From positions 186,001 through 250,000 of the forward strand of contig NZ_SWCJ01000001.1 in NCBI RefSeq assembly GCF_005116665.1: DNA of 64,000 bases, written 5' to 3'. The notes beneath the pieces were generated by a model. It made no database searches, had not been told where the DNA came from, and was given only the letters and a program-made list of their open reading frames with translations. The translations under genes were made by a program, and so were the position numbers. The DNA comes from Ferrimonas aestuarii (GTDB lineage Bacteria; Pseudomonadota; Gammaproteobacteria; Enterobacterales; Shewanellaceae). Shown one piece after another: positions 17,322 to 26,139 of this stretch (the stretch's first letter is position 1; each line of letters begins with the position of its first letter).

Positions 17322-18650
17322 ATGGCGATTCCAGTAATTGATTTTACCAAGACCAAAATTGACCGGCTAAATGGAAGGGGCGGGGCAATTGAGGTCAAGT
17401 TCAAAGAGCCGAAAGAGTTGCGTTTACGAGTCTCTGCGGATGGTGTGAAGTCGTTCCGAGTAGTTAAACGCCTTCCTGGAGGTGGCAAGCTGGTAGACAT
17501 TACGGTTGGCCGTTACGGTGAATTGCCGCTAGCCCAGATTAAAGCCACAGCTTTAGAGCTGATTGCGATGATCGCTAAAGGGGTCGATCCTCGGGTGGCG
17601 AAAGCACAACAGCGCCAACAGAACCTCAAAAGCCAGAGGACTTTTCAGGCACTCTGGGATCTCTATATCCAAAATTTCGAGCGACTGGTTCAAGAGGGAG
17701 AGCGGTCAGGTAAATCACTCGCCGATGCTCACTCGATGTACCGGTGCCACATTGAAGGATCAATCGCTAACCAGTCTCTGGACTCTTTAACTAAAGCAGT
17801 CGTCAAACAATATTTCTCAGATCTTAGAGAGGCGGGAAGCTATGCCATTCATAACAAGGTATTAAAGCTGGTTAGCGCTGCATTTGAATACGCTATTAAG
17901 CAAGGAGAGCTAAGCGAAAACCCAGTAAAAGGCATTTCGAAGATGGAAGAGGTTGTTCGGGAGCGTTTTCTCAATCAAGAAGAGGTGCTTCGCCTTTTGA
18001 CTGCTCTAGAACAAGAGAAACAGATCTATCAAGATCTCATTATGTTGTTCTTACTCACAGGGCAGCGTAAATCGAATGTTCTAAGTATGCGTTGGCACGA
18101 TGTTCATTTGGACGATCGTTTATGGGTTATTCCTGCTCGCCAAGCCAAGGGGAAGAAAACAATAGGGGTTCCGTTAGTGGAAGAGGCTGTCACTATTTTG
18201 AAGCGACGGAGCATCGAAAATACAGCCAACAATGAATTCGTATTTCCATCTAGCCATAGCAAGAGCGGGCATTTGTCTGAGAAAGGCGGTAAGGGATCAT
18301 ATTGGTATCGGGTTAAACAGAATGCGGGATTGAATTACGCCGACAAGAATCTAAGAGTCCGAGTTCATGATCTACGTCGTACCTTAGCTTCTCATTCAGT
18401 TATTGCTGGGTCAGGGATTCAAGCCGTTTCCAAGGTACTCGGTCACAGTGATATTCAAATGACAGCAAGGACTTATGCCCACCTTCAATTGGAGCAAGTT
18501 CGGGACTCAGTACAAAGTGGTGTTAATTCAATGCTGGATAAAGTGAAGAGCAAAGATGACGTCGACTTTACTGTTTTAGTGGAGGGGTTAAACGAATCGG
18601 AGCAGAGCCGACTGCTGATAGCGCTGATGAAAAAGCAATCAAATAATTAG
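17322..18650 (+). CDS. int: Tyrosine recombinase (P4-type integrase)
   Basis: 442 residues. The N-terminal 90 residues are the DUF4102-like arm-binding domain (EVKFKEPKELRLRVSADGVKSF). A SAM-like core-binding domain spans about 100-200 and the catalytic domain about 210-400. Catalytic residues visible are Arg in LLTGQRKSNVLSMRW, His-x-x-Arg in VHDLRRTLASH, His in LGHSDIQMTARTYAH, and the nucleophile Tyr in TYAHL. Enzymes of this group insert islands into the 3' ends of tRNA genes, which agrees with the att duplication. The start is ATG 17322, 165 bp from the left att. The intact tRNA is at the far end, so the integrase sits beside the distal attachment site. Confidence 0.93.
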   Translation: MAIPVIDFTKTKIDRLNGRGGAIEVKFKEPKELRLRVSADGVKSFRVVKRLPGGGKLVDITVGRYGELPLAQIKATALELIAMIAKGVDPRVAKAQQRQQNLKSQRTFQALWDLYIQNFERLVQEGERSGKSLADAHSMYRCHIEGSIANQSLDSLTKAVVKQYFSDLREAGSYAIHNKVLKLVSAAFEYAIKQGELSENPVKGISKMEEVVRERFLNQEEVLRLLTALEQEKQIYQDLIMLFLLTGQRKSNVLSMRWHDVHLDDRLWVIPARQAKGKKTIGVPLVEEAVTILKRRSIENTANNEFVFPSSHSKSGHLSEKGGKGSYWYRVKQNAGLNYADKNLRVRVHDLRRTLASHSVIAGSGIQAVSKVLGHSDIQMTARTYAHLQLEQVRDSVQSGVNSMLDKVKSKDDVDFTVLVEGLNESEQSRLLIALMKKQSNN

Positions 18651-18678
18651 TCAGTCTGATGCCGACAAGGAGAGTAAA

Positions 18679-19467
18679 GTGTCAGAAAAATCCCGCTTAG
18701 ATAAGATTAATGAATTGCGCAAGCGGTTTGGGTTAGAGAAAGTCGTTGAGCGTGATCTATTAACTCAACAGATAAAGCCTCAGCCAGTCGAGGTGATAGA
18801 AATTCCGTTTAATCCCAAAATCATGGAACGAGAGGAGCAACATTCGCCAGAGATCAAGCAGGCGATGCTAGAGGACATTCTAAAACGTTGGGATGCCAAA
18901 CAGCCATTACAGTTTGGGCACCTCGAATTCATGATTAGAGGCGTTCGTCGTGAGGCATTAGGGCTTGAACCTTGGCCGGTCGCAAAGGGTCGTAAGGAAC
19001 GAAGCAATATGGATCGGGCGGTATATCGCTCGGTAAAAGCAATTGCAATTGAGACAGTGATGGACTCTCTGGTTCACCAAGAAGCCAAGTCCAAGGAGTG
19101 GGTTGAAGACGGCAAATACCCTGGAAATACCAATAAGCACCTCATTTCTGAGGAACTGCGCCAGTACCTTAAAGGGACGATCGAAAGTTATCCTACCGCC
19201 GCAGAGAAAAAAGCTCTGAGTGGCATCAACAAAAAGTTAGCGGGTCTTTTCCAAGTATCAGAAAAAACCATCCGAAATTGGCAACGAGATCTGGAATTAG
19301 GTGAAGAAGGGTATGTCAATTCACTTGAGCGAGGTGAGCCATCATCTTACCTGTTGGCTGAGGAAAACAAATTGATTGCAGATCTCGACTCTAAAGGCAT
19401 TGATACCCTCGATGACCTCGCCAAATACCTTGCCGCCAAAGAGTGGAAAAAAATACCGCACCTTTAA
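18679..19467 (+). CDS. Element-borne protein of unknown function with a C-terminal HTH-like segment
   Basis: 262 residues, GTG start with AAGGAG seven bases upstream, 28 bp after the integrase. Soluble, charged and mostly helical. Residues about 195-215 (LAGLFQVSEKTIRNWQRDLE) look like a helix-turn-helix, so DNA binding is plausible. The C-terminus (ADLDSKGIDTLDDLAKYLAAKEWKKIP) is helical. I recognise no family. The position between integrase and alpA is often held by regulators or excision/replication accessory genes. Confidence 0.6.
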   Translation: MSEKSRLDKINELRKRFGLEKVVERDLLTQQIKPQPVEVIEIPFNPKIMEREEQHSPEIKQAMLEDILKRWDAKQPLQFGHLEFMIRGVRREALGLEPWPVAKGRKERSNMDRAVYRSVKAIAIETVMDSLVHQEAKSKEWVEDGKYPGNTNKHLISEELRQYLKGTIESYPTAAEKKALSGINKKLAGLFQVSEKTIRNWQRDLELGEEGYVNSLERGEPSSYLLAEENKLIADLDSKGIDTLDDLAKYLAAKEWKKIPHL

Positions 19468-19498
19468 TTTCCCCAGCTGGAACTGACTTTCTTGGATA

Positions 19499-19533
19499 GT
19501 ACTCCTCGTCGATAAAACACCGTCAAGGAGTAC
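19499..19533 (+). promoter_or_regulatory. Inverted repeat able to hide the alpA ribosome-binding site
   Basis: gtactcct (19499-19506) is the exact complement of aggagtac (19526-19533), which contains the Shine-Dalgarno sequence of the alpA-like gene (AAGGAG, 19525-19530). An 8-bp stem in the mRNA would mask it. Regulatory use is inferred. Confidence 0.45.
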
Positions 19534-19539
19534 GAAATA

Positions 19540-19752
19540 ATGCTTAATTCAATGAATGAAGATCCGCTGCTGAACTCAGCCGATGCAGCGGCCTACCTAG
19601 ACGTAAAAACGAACACGCTAGCGATCTGGCGTAGCACCGGTCGTTATCAAATTCCCTACTGCAAAATTGGCCGCAATGTTCGTTACCGCAAGTCTGATCT
19701 TGATGCCTTTCTGGCCGGTAGTTCTCGCACATTTGTTGAGCAGGAGGCATAG
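19540..19752 (+). CDS. AlpA-like helix-turn-helix regulator/excisionase
   Basis: 70 residues with the MerR-like winged helix of AlpA/excisionase proteins: LLNSADAAAYLDVKTNTLAIWR (HTH), then IPYCKIGRNVRYRKSDLDAFLAG (wing). In P4-like satellites and Gram-negative PICIs, AlpA activates integrase/excision or controls replication genes. The ATG at 19540 has AAGGAG nine bases upstream. It is the first of three tightly packed genes (alpA-primase-helicase). Confidence 0.88.
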   Translation: MLNSMNEDPLLNSADAAAYLDVKTNTLAIWRSTGRYQIPYCKIGRNVRYRKSDLDAFLAGSSRTFVEQEA

Positions 19753-19755
19753 GGA

Positions 19756-20040
19756 ATGCGCCTTCAAAAGATTAAAGCGGCGGCCAATGGCAATTGGTGT
19801 TCTATTTATGCCCATCTCGCTATTGATGTACCCAAGCGAGGTAAGCAAGGCCCTTGCCCTCTCTGTGGTGGAGTAGACCGCTTTCATTATGATGATCTGG
19901 AAGGTCGTGGCACTTGGCACTGCCGCAAGTGTGATGGCCAGCAGGCGGGCGATGGCTTTAGCCTAGTCGCTAGCTACTATGGTGTCTCTTTTAACGGGTC
20001 GCTCGAACTGGTCGCTAGAGCAATAGGTATGGAGGAATAG
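19756..20040 (+). CDS. P4-type primase zinc-binding domain protein
   Basis: 94 residues, matching the N-terminal zinc ribbon of phage P4 alpha/primase proteins. It has a first Cys pair CPLCGG with DRFHYDD, then GRGTWHCRKC and GDGFSLV. It binds Zn and recognises template during primer synthesis. In P4 this domain is the front of one long polypeptide. Here it ends in a stop and is followed four bases later by the Toprim/helicase gene, so the primase is split. Both stops look genuine: the downstream gene has its own GTG start. Confidence 0.85.
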   Translation: MRLQKIKAAANGNWCSIYAHLAIDVPKRGKQGPCPLCGGVDRFHYDDLEGRGTWHCRKCDGQQAGDGFSLVASYYGVSFNGSLELVARAIGMEE

Positions 20041-20043
20041 CAG

Positions 20044-21723
20044 GTGGAACGGGAACAAGCAGCCTCAATACAACTCCTGTCAAGTCTCGCCAGTAAGGCT
20101 ACCTTAATGACTGGCCATCAATACCTGCAGAACAAGGGGCTTGGAGAGATGCAATGGCCGACAATCTCTCAGGAGTACAGCATAGGTGGCTGTCACTTTG
20201 AACAGGGCGACCTCATCGTTGTGCTTACTCATTCAGAAACAGGGAAGCCAATTACCGCACAGCTTATTAACAAAGCTGGGGATAAGCGCTTTCTTCCTAA
20301 GCTTCCAACCAAGGGCGGCGTTCTTTGGCTTGGTAAGAGTACCACCGAGTCGCCGCAACAGGTATTGGTGTGCGAAGGGTTGGCTACGGGGCTCTCTCTA
20401 TATAATCAGCATAAGAAACCGGTAATCGTGGCATTCAGTGTGCACAATCTTGGAGCAGCAACTAAAGCGGCGAAGGCATGTTTTCCTGACGCTAAGCTGA
20501 TTATTGGGGCTGACAATGACGGTGCAAAGCAGAGTAATATTGGCGTCGAGGTTGCAAAAACGGTCGCCGCTGATTTGGGTGCTTGGGTTGCCGTGCCTCC
20601 GGAGCATGGGGACTGGAATGATTACTATGTTAAGCATGGCGTGGAGAAGATGACCGAATCTTTCGTTGGCGCAATGCATCAGCCTCCAGCGCTGCCCAAA
20701 CATAATCTCGATTCTGTGCTGCCCAAAGTGGGAAGCAAGCCATTCCCATTCACCTTCGGTTCTCAAGGGTACGACGTAGTTAGCCCCTACCTTATTAAGA
20801 ACCTGCTGCCTGCAAACAGCATGGGGGTAGTGTATGGCCCTTCAGGGCACTTTAAGAGCTTCCTCGTCCTTTCTATGGCATGTGCGCTAGCCAGTGGCAC
20901 TAGCTTCGACGGTCGTCAGGTGAATCAATCTTCGGTTCTCTATGTAGCAGGGGAGGGAGGAACTGGCGTACCCCGTCGCATTAAAGGTTGGGAAGTAGTG
21001 CACAATCAAGGTCAGCCTGTTCAAAACCTCGCCGTAATTTCGCAGCCTATTTACCTTGCTGATGCAGCGCAGTTGCAGGCGTTAATAGATACCATTGCAG
21101 AGATCCCGTTTTCTAAGCCGTTAGGGCTCATTATCATCGATACCTTGGCACGCTGCTTTGCTGGTGCGGATGAAAACAAAGCCTCAGACATGAACCTGTT
21201 TATCGCTAAACTTGATGAGCTGCGCCGCCGTACAGGAGCGACAGTATTAGTCGTTCATCACAGTGGCAAAGATGCAGACAAAGGCGCACGAGGCAGTTCA
21301 GCGCTCAGAGCCGCCGCTGACTTTGAGTACTCTGTCAAACGCCTAGAGGAAGACGACTTAGCGGCGGAGCTAAACTGCACCAAGATGAAAGACGACAGTG
21401 ATTCAGCCAATAACGCCTATCAGCTCAAGGTTAAGCAGCTGTTTCGTGATAGCGATGGTGATCCGGTCACCACTTTGGTTTGTCAATTGGAGTCCTTTGA
21501 GCCAGCTCCGGTGCTAAAAGAAAGCAAGTTAGGCAAAAATTCAGTATTACTTTGGCAGGCAGTGCGCAGCCGCTATGAAAAACAGGAGTCCACCTGTCGA
21601 GCGGTGCTTAGGGATGACATGAAGAAAATGGGGTTGAATACCTCCAACTTTGGTCGCTGGGCCAATGAATTGGTGGAAAAAAAAATTATCAAGATTGAAG
21701 ACGATAATTTCATTCCCATCTAG
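20044..21723 (+). CDS. Toprim primase-RepA-like hexameric helicase
   Basis: 559 residues. The Toprim domain (about 60-200) shows QVLVCEGLATGLSL (catalytic Glu) and LIIGADNDGAKQSN plus DWNDYY (metal-binding acids). An AAA/RecA-type helicase of RepA kind follows (about 240-480), with Walker A VVYGPSGHFKSFL, Walker B LGLIIIDTLARC and VLVVHHSGKDADKGARGSSAL. A winged-helix-like C-terminus (CRAVLRDDMKKMGL) ends it. Together with the zinc ribbon gene it would give replication initiation for an excised satellite. GTG start at 20044, four bases after the previous stop. Confidence 0.88.
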   Translation: MEREQAASIQLLSSLASKATLMTGHQYLQNKGLGEMQWPTISQEYSIGGCHFEQGDLIVVLTHSETGKPITAQLINKAGDKRFLPKLPTKGGVLWLGKSTTESPQQVLVCEGLATGLSLYNQHKKPVIVAFSVHNLGAATKAAKACFPDAKLIIGADNDGAKQSNIGVEVAKTVAADLGAWVAVPPEHGDWNDYYVKHGVEKMTESFVGAMHQPPALPKHNLDSVLPKVGSKPFPFTFGSQGYDVVSPYLIKNLLPANSMGVVYGPSGHFKSFLVLSMACALASGTSFDGRQVNQSSVLYVAGEGGTGVPRRIKGWEVVHNQGQPVQNLAVISQPIYLADAAQLQALIDTIAEIPFSKPLGLIIIDTLARCFAGADENKASDMNLFIAKLDELRRRTGATVLVVHHSGKDADKGARGSSALRAAADFEYSVKRLEEDDLAAELNCTKMKDDSDSANNAYQLKVKQLFRDSDGDPVTTLVCQLESFEPAPVLKESKLGKNSVLLWQAVRSRYEKQESTCRAVLRDDMKKMGLNTSNFGRWANELVEKKIIKIEDDNFIPI

Positions 21724-21928
21724 CGTCTAACCAAACCCGCTGGCAAATCACATCAGCCTGTCAGCGGGCACCCCCTCCTCGTCATCACCGCTCCCCTAGG
21801 TACTCAGCTGACGAGACGAGTATTAAGCACGGATTGGCGGTGCAATTTAGTGCGCATCTCTCAAAAGTTCATAAGTCGCTGTGGTACAGTACGGGGCAAT
21901 TTCATGCCCAAATTATTCGAGACAGACC

Positions 21929-23515
21929 ATGGCCAAAAAAGCCGCCACTAAAGCCAGCGCCAAAGGCTTTGAAGAGACCCTATGGGAAAGCGCCAACAAA
22001 CTGCGTGGCAGCGTTGAGTCCGCCGAGTACAAACACGTTGTTCTAAGCCTGATTTTCCTAAAGTTCATCAGCGACAAATTTGCCAAGCGCAAGCAGCAGA
22101 TCATCTCCGAATATGGAGCAGACTTCGTCGACATGGTCGACTTCTACACCATGGAGAACGTGTTCTACCTGCCTGAAGAGGCTCGCTGGAGCTTTGTACT
22201 GGAGCAGGCCAAACAAAGTGGCCTAGCGCTGGTGATCGACACCGCCATGAGCACCGTCGAGAAGAACAACAAGGCACTGGTAGGGGCGCTGCCAGACAAC
22301 TACTTCTCACGCCTCGATCTAGATGCCAGCAAACTAGCCTCGCTTATCGACACCATCAACAACATCGACCTGATTGCTCAGCAAGGGCAGGCCAACGAAT
22401 GTCACCTGTCGGAACAGGACGTGGTAGGTCGAGTGTATGAGTACTTCCTTGGTAAGTTTGCCGCCAGTGAAGGCCAGCGAGGCGGTGAATTCTACACCCC
22501 CAAGTGCGTGGTTAGCCTGATCGCCGAGATGCTTGAGCCGTACAAGGGCAAGATTTACGACCCGTGTTGCGGCAGTGGTGGCATGTTTGTGCAATCGCTC
22601 AAATTCATCGAAGCGCACCAAGGTAACCAGAAAGACGTTTCCATCTACGGCCAAGAATACGCAGGCACTACCCGTAAGCTGGCCAAGATGAACCTCGCCA
22701 TTCGTGGTATGGCCGCTAACTTGGGTGATGTGGCCGGAGACACCTTCTTTAAAGACCAGCATCCAGATCTTAAAGCCGATTACATCATGGCCAACCCGCC
22801 GTTTAACCAAAGTAAATGGCGACAAGATGCCGAGCTAACCAACGATCCCCGCTGGGCAGACTATGACGTGCCGCCAGTTGGGAACGCCAACTACGGCTGG
22901 ATCATGCACATGATCAGCAAGCTCAGCCAACAGGGCACTGCTGGTTTTGTATTGGCTAACGGTTCCATGAGTTCCAATACCAACTCTGAGGGCACCATTC
23001 GTCAGCAGATTATCGAAGACGATTTGGTGGAATGTATGATCGCCCTGCCAGGACAGTTGTTCTACACCACCCAGATCCCCGTATGCCTGTGGTTCCTAAC
23101 CAAAGACAAATCCGCCAATGCCGATAAAGGCTATCGCAAGCGCACCGGCGAGACCCTGTTCATTGATGCCCGCAACATGGGCAGCATGATCTCTCGCAAG
23201 CAGAAAGAGTTGACCAGCGATGACATTGCTGAGATTGCTCGAACCTACCATGCATGGCGTGGTGAAGCCAAAGACGGGGAGTACCTAGACCAAGCGGGTT
23301 ACTGCAAGTCAGCCAGCTTCGACGACATCAAGAAAAACGACTTTGTACTCACCCCAGGGCGCTACGTCGGTGCGGCAGAGATCGAAGATGACGGCATCCT
23401 GTTCGAGACCAAGATGGCCGAGCTAACCACCAAGCTCAGCGAGCAGTTTGCCGAGTCCGCCAAGCTGGAAGCGCAGATCAAAGCCAATCTGAAGGGGTTG
23501 GGTTATGAGTTTTAA
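21929..23515 (+). CDS. hsdM: Type I restriction-modification system, DNA methyltransferase subunit
   Basis: About 528 residues. An N-terminal HsdM helical domain (ETLWESANKLRGSVESAEYKHVVLSLIFLKFISDKF) is followed by the N6-adenine methyltransferase domain. Motif I is DPCCGSGGMFVQS and motif IV is NPPF (IMANPPFNQSKW). It uses S-adenosylmethionine and acts in a complex with HsdS. ATG 21929 was chosen over the ORF's first start at 21881 because MAKKAATKA is the usual opening. hsdS overlaps its last 11 bases, so the operon is translationally coupled. About 200 bp without genes lies upstream and should hold the promoter. Confidence 0.95.
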   Translation: MAKKAATKASAKGFEETLWESANKLRGSVESAEYKHVVLSLIFLKFISDKFAKRKQQIISEYGADFVDMVDFYTMENVFYLPEEARWSFVLEQAKQSGLALVIDTAMSTVEKNNKALVGALPDNYFSRLDLDASKLASLIDTINNIDLIAQQGQANECHLSEQDVVGRVYEYFLGKFAASEGQRGGEFYTPKCVVSLIAEMLEPYKGKIYDPCCGSGGMFVQSLKFIEAHQGNQKDVSIYGQEYAGTTRKLAKMNLAIRGMAANLGDVAGDTFFKDQHPDLKADYIMANPPFNQSKWRQDAELTNDPRWADYDVPPVGNANYGWIMHMISKLSQQGTAGFVLANGSMSSNTNSEGTIRQQIIEDDLVECMIALPGQLFYTTQIPVCLWFLTKDKSANADKGYRKRTGETLFIDARNMGSMISRKQKELTSDDIAEIARTYHAWRGEAKDGEYLDQAGYCKSASFDDIKKNDFVLTPGRYVGAAEIEDDGILFETKMAELTTKLSEQFAESAKLEAQIKANLKGLGYEF

Positions 23516-24953
23516 TTGGCCCAAAGCACGACTTGGCGATTTTTGCATTAAAGTTGGAAGCGGAGCGACACCTAAGGGAGGCAGTAGCGTCTATCTCGAA
23601 GCTGGGGAAATTTGCCTAATCCGAAGCCAGAACATTTATAATGAAGGTTTCAAGAGTAATGGGTTGGTTTATATCGACAAGGAATCGGCGCAAAAACTAA
23701 AGAATGTCGTTGTAGAAAAAGACGATGTTTTGATTAACATTACTGGTGATTCTGTTGCCCGTGTCTGCTTAGCACCGACACACTATTTGCCTGCTAGGGT
23801 AAATCAGCATGTTGCAATTGTCCGACCTGACCCTGAGGAGTTCGACCCAGGTTTTCTTCGCCTCCAATTAGCGTCGCCTCAGATGCAAGCTGTTCTGCTA
23901 GGACTAGCGAGTGCGGGAGCGACGAGAAATGCCTTAACTAAGGGTATGCTTGAATCATTGGAACTTGATAAACCGCCAATCGAGACCCAACGAGCGATTG
24001 GTTCGTTTTTTGGAAAAATTGAGTCTAAGTCGGAGCTCAACAATAAAGCCAACCAGACCCTAGAGCAGATGGCGCAGGCGCTGTTCAAAAGCTGGTTTGT
24101 GGATTTTGATCCGGTTATCGATAACGCACTGGCGGCAGGTAACTCAATCCCAGAACCGCTGCAACAACGAGCCGAAGCTCGCACCGCATTGTTCTCACAA
24201 GACTGTGCCTCAGAAACCAGCCCGCCAAACGCTGCTCCACCAACTCGCCTGCCCGCTGCAACCCGCGCCCTGTTCCCCGACAGCTTTGAAGAACACCCAG
24301 AGCTTGGGTGGATACCGGCGGGATGGGAGTGCCGCACTCTTGGAGACGACTTAAACATTAAACATGGTTTTGCATTCAAGGGGGAGTACTTTTCTACTGA
24401 AAAAACTCCAGATATTCTTGTGACCCCAGGCAATTTTAAAATTGGCGGCGGGATAAAGTTGGACAAATTGAAATACTACTCCGGGCCTGTTTCTGAAGAT
24501 TATGTTCTAGAAAGTGGCGATTTGGTTGTGACAATGACCGATTTGAGTAAGGAGGCTGACACTCTTGGCTACCCTGCTTTGATCCCAGATGCGGAAGACG
24601 TTCGTTTCTTACACAATCAGCGTATTGGCAAAATACAGGTAAAAGACAATCACCAGATACTAAATTACTTGTATCAATACATGCGTAGTCATTCCTATCG
24701 AAGTGAAGTGTTAAGTTCATTTACTGGTTCAACGGTAAAGCACACAGCTCCCAAGAAGCTAATGGCTATCCATAGAGCATACAGCCTTCATGTAGCTAAA
24801 AAATTCAGTTTAATGGTGCAACCTATACTTGATATGCACAACTACAACTTGGCCGAGAATGAGCGATTGATGCAACTCCGCAACACCCTACTGCCCAAGC
24901 TGCTCTCCGGTGAACTGACGCTGCCAGAAGCAACGGGAAATAGCCATGCCTAA
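23505..24953 (+). CDS. hsdS: Type I restriction-modification system, specificity subunit
   Basis: 482 residues with two target-recognition domains, each followed by a conserved helical spacer. TRD1 spans residues about 1-155, the first spacer about 160-200 (KSELNNKANQTLEQMAQALFKSWFVDFDPV), TRD2 about 265-430, and the second spacer the C-terminus (NLAENERLMQLRNTLLPKLLSGELTLPE). It sets the DNA sequence recognised by both the methyltransferase and the restriction complex. The recognition sequence cannot be read from primary sequence. An acidic Ala/Pro-rich insert (about 220-260) joins the halves. It overlaps hsdM upstream and the ankyrin gene downstream (24946-24953). Confidence 0.93.
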   Translation: MSFNWPKARLGDFCIKVGSGATPKGGSSVYLEAGEICLIRSQNIYNEGFKSNGLVYIDKESAQKLKNVVVEKDDVLINITGDSVARVCLAPTHYLPARVNQHVAIVRPDPEEFDPGFLRLQLASPQMQAVLLGLASAGATRNALTKGMLESLELDKPPIETQRAIGSFFGKIESKSELNNKANQTLEQMAQALFKSWFVDFDPVIDNALAAGNSIPEPLQQRAEARTALFSQDCASETSPPNAAPPTRLPAATRALFPDSFEEHPELGWIPAGWECRTLGDDLNIKHGFAFKGEYFSTEKTPDILVTPGNFKIGGGIKLDKLKYYSGPVSEDYVLESGDLVVTMTDLSKEADTLGYPALIPDAEDVRFLHNQRIGKIQVKDNHQILNYLYQYMRSHSYRSEVLSSFTGSTVKHTAPKKLMAIHRAYSLHVAKKFSLMVQPILDMHNYNLAENERLMQLRNTLLPKLLSGELTLPEATGNSHA

Positions 24954-26139
24954 TGCCATTATTGACGCAGTCGCTAATGGTGACTTAGCTGCGGTATCTA
25001 CCATTTTGACGGAGTCTCCTTCGGCAGCCAATCAGCAGGATGCTCAAGGCAATAGTGCCTTTATGCTGGCTTTGGAGCGTGGATTCAAGAACGTTGCTCA
25101 GGCACTGCTCGCCTCCGCAGACTTTGATGTTAATGCCGGAGCGCTAACTCCATTGCAACTGTGTATTGAGTTGGGCTACATCGAGTTAGCGATAGAGTTG
25201 CTGAATAAGGGAGCCAACCCCAATATTGCTACTCGAACTTCCAGCAGCGCCTTGTTGACTGCATTAGACAATGAGTATTTCGAGCTTGCTGAGAAGATGG
25301 TCGCTGCTGGTGCTGAAGTGAACATTCGTAACGCTAAAGGATGGACTCCTCTGATATGGGCGGCTATCAGTGGCAGACGAGCAATCGTTGAATTTCTATT
25401 GAATCACGGCGCAGATATTCACCTCTGTAACAATGATGGCTGGAATGCGATTACTGGAGCTTACTTTAAAAAACACACTGACGTTGTGACCACCCTAAGA
25501 GAAAAGGGGGCGGTTTTCGGCAGCAAGTATGCCAATGCGGCTCTGATAACCGCATACGCAGATGGCAACTTACGGTTGGTTGAGCATCTACTAGACCTTG
25601 GCGCCAGTGGTGATATTTGTGATGAACAGCAACAGCCCCTAGTGGCTAAAGCTTTAAAGGCTGGAGATGTCGAACTTACACTGAAGTTGCTGGATTGCGG
25701 TGCGAATCCAAATGCCAAGTTGTCTAATGGGGTACCGCTTCTTGTCTATGCAGCCCAAATGGGAAACAAAGCAATGGTGGAAAAGCTGCTTCTAAAGGGA
25801 GTGGCGACAAACCACTTAACTAAGGGGGGCCGCTCTGCCATTTGGGAGGCTACTCATGACAAACGTAGTGCTTTAGTTCGATTACTATTGGAGCATGGAG
25901 CGGATGCTAACGCTTGTTTCAATCGCATGCCAGTTTTGTCTCAGGCCGTGGTAAATGGTGACACAGAGTCTGTTAGGCTTCTTCTGGATTTCGGTGCTAA
26001 TCCGTTGGAAAATTTTCAAAAGAGCCAGAAAGAGTGGAGCAATCTGGATTATTCGAGCCTTTCGGCTAACGGTGAGCGTGATAATTATAAAGAGATTGTC
26101 AAATTGTTGAAGTCGAAAGAGCGACAACATCGTGAATAG
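24946..26139 (+). CDS. Ankyrin-repeat protein within the type I R-M operon
   Basis: 397 residues, no signal peptide or membrane span. About eleven ankyrin repeats run from residue 1 to about 375, each near 33 residues with G-x-T/S-P-L or A-A-x-x-G motifs (AKGWTPLIWAAISGRRAIVEFLLNHGADIHLCNNDGWNAI is the clearest). The C-terminus is charged (EIVKLLKSKERQHRE). Ankyrin repeats bind proteins. It overlaps hsdS by eight bases and the nuclease-like gene by eight, so the three are co-expressed. It may hold its downstream neighbour or a Hsd subunit in check, as an antitoxin-like partner would; this is inference. Confidence 0.85.
   Translation: MPNAIIDAVANGDLAAVSTILTESPSAANQQDAQGNSAFMLALERGFKNVAQALLASADFDVNAGALTPLQLCIELGYIELAIELLNKGANPNIATRTSSSALLTALDNEYFELAEKMVAAGAEVNIRNAKGWTPLIWAAISGRRAIVEFLLNHGADIHLCNNDGWNAITGAYFKKHTDVVTTLREKGAVFGSKYANAALITAYADGNLRLVEHLLDLGASGDICDEQQQPLVAKALKAGDVELTLKLLDCGANPNAKLSNGVPLLVYAAQMGNKAMVEKLLLKGVATNHLTKGGRSAIWEATHDKRSALVRLLLEHGADANACFNRMPVLSQAVVNGDTESVRLLLDFGANPLENFQKSQKEWSNLDYSSLSANGERDNYKEIVKLLKSKERQHRE

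Noticed and set aside
22334-22825. 163-codon minus-strand frame within hsdM
   Set aside because: The sense strand encodes HsdM with all motifs; no ribosome site or neighbour supports this frame.
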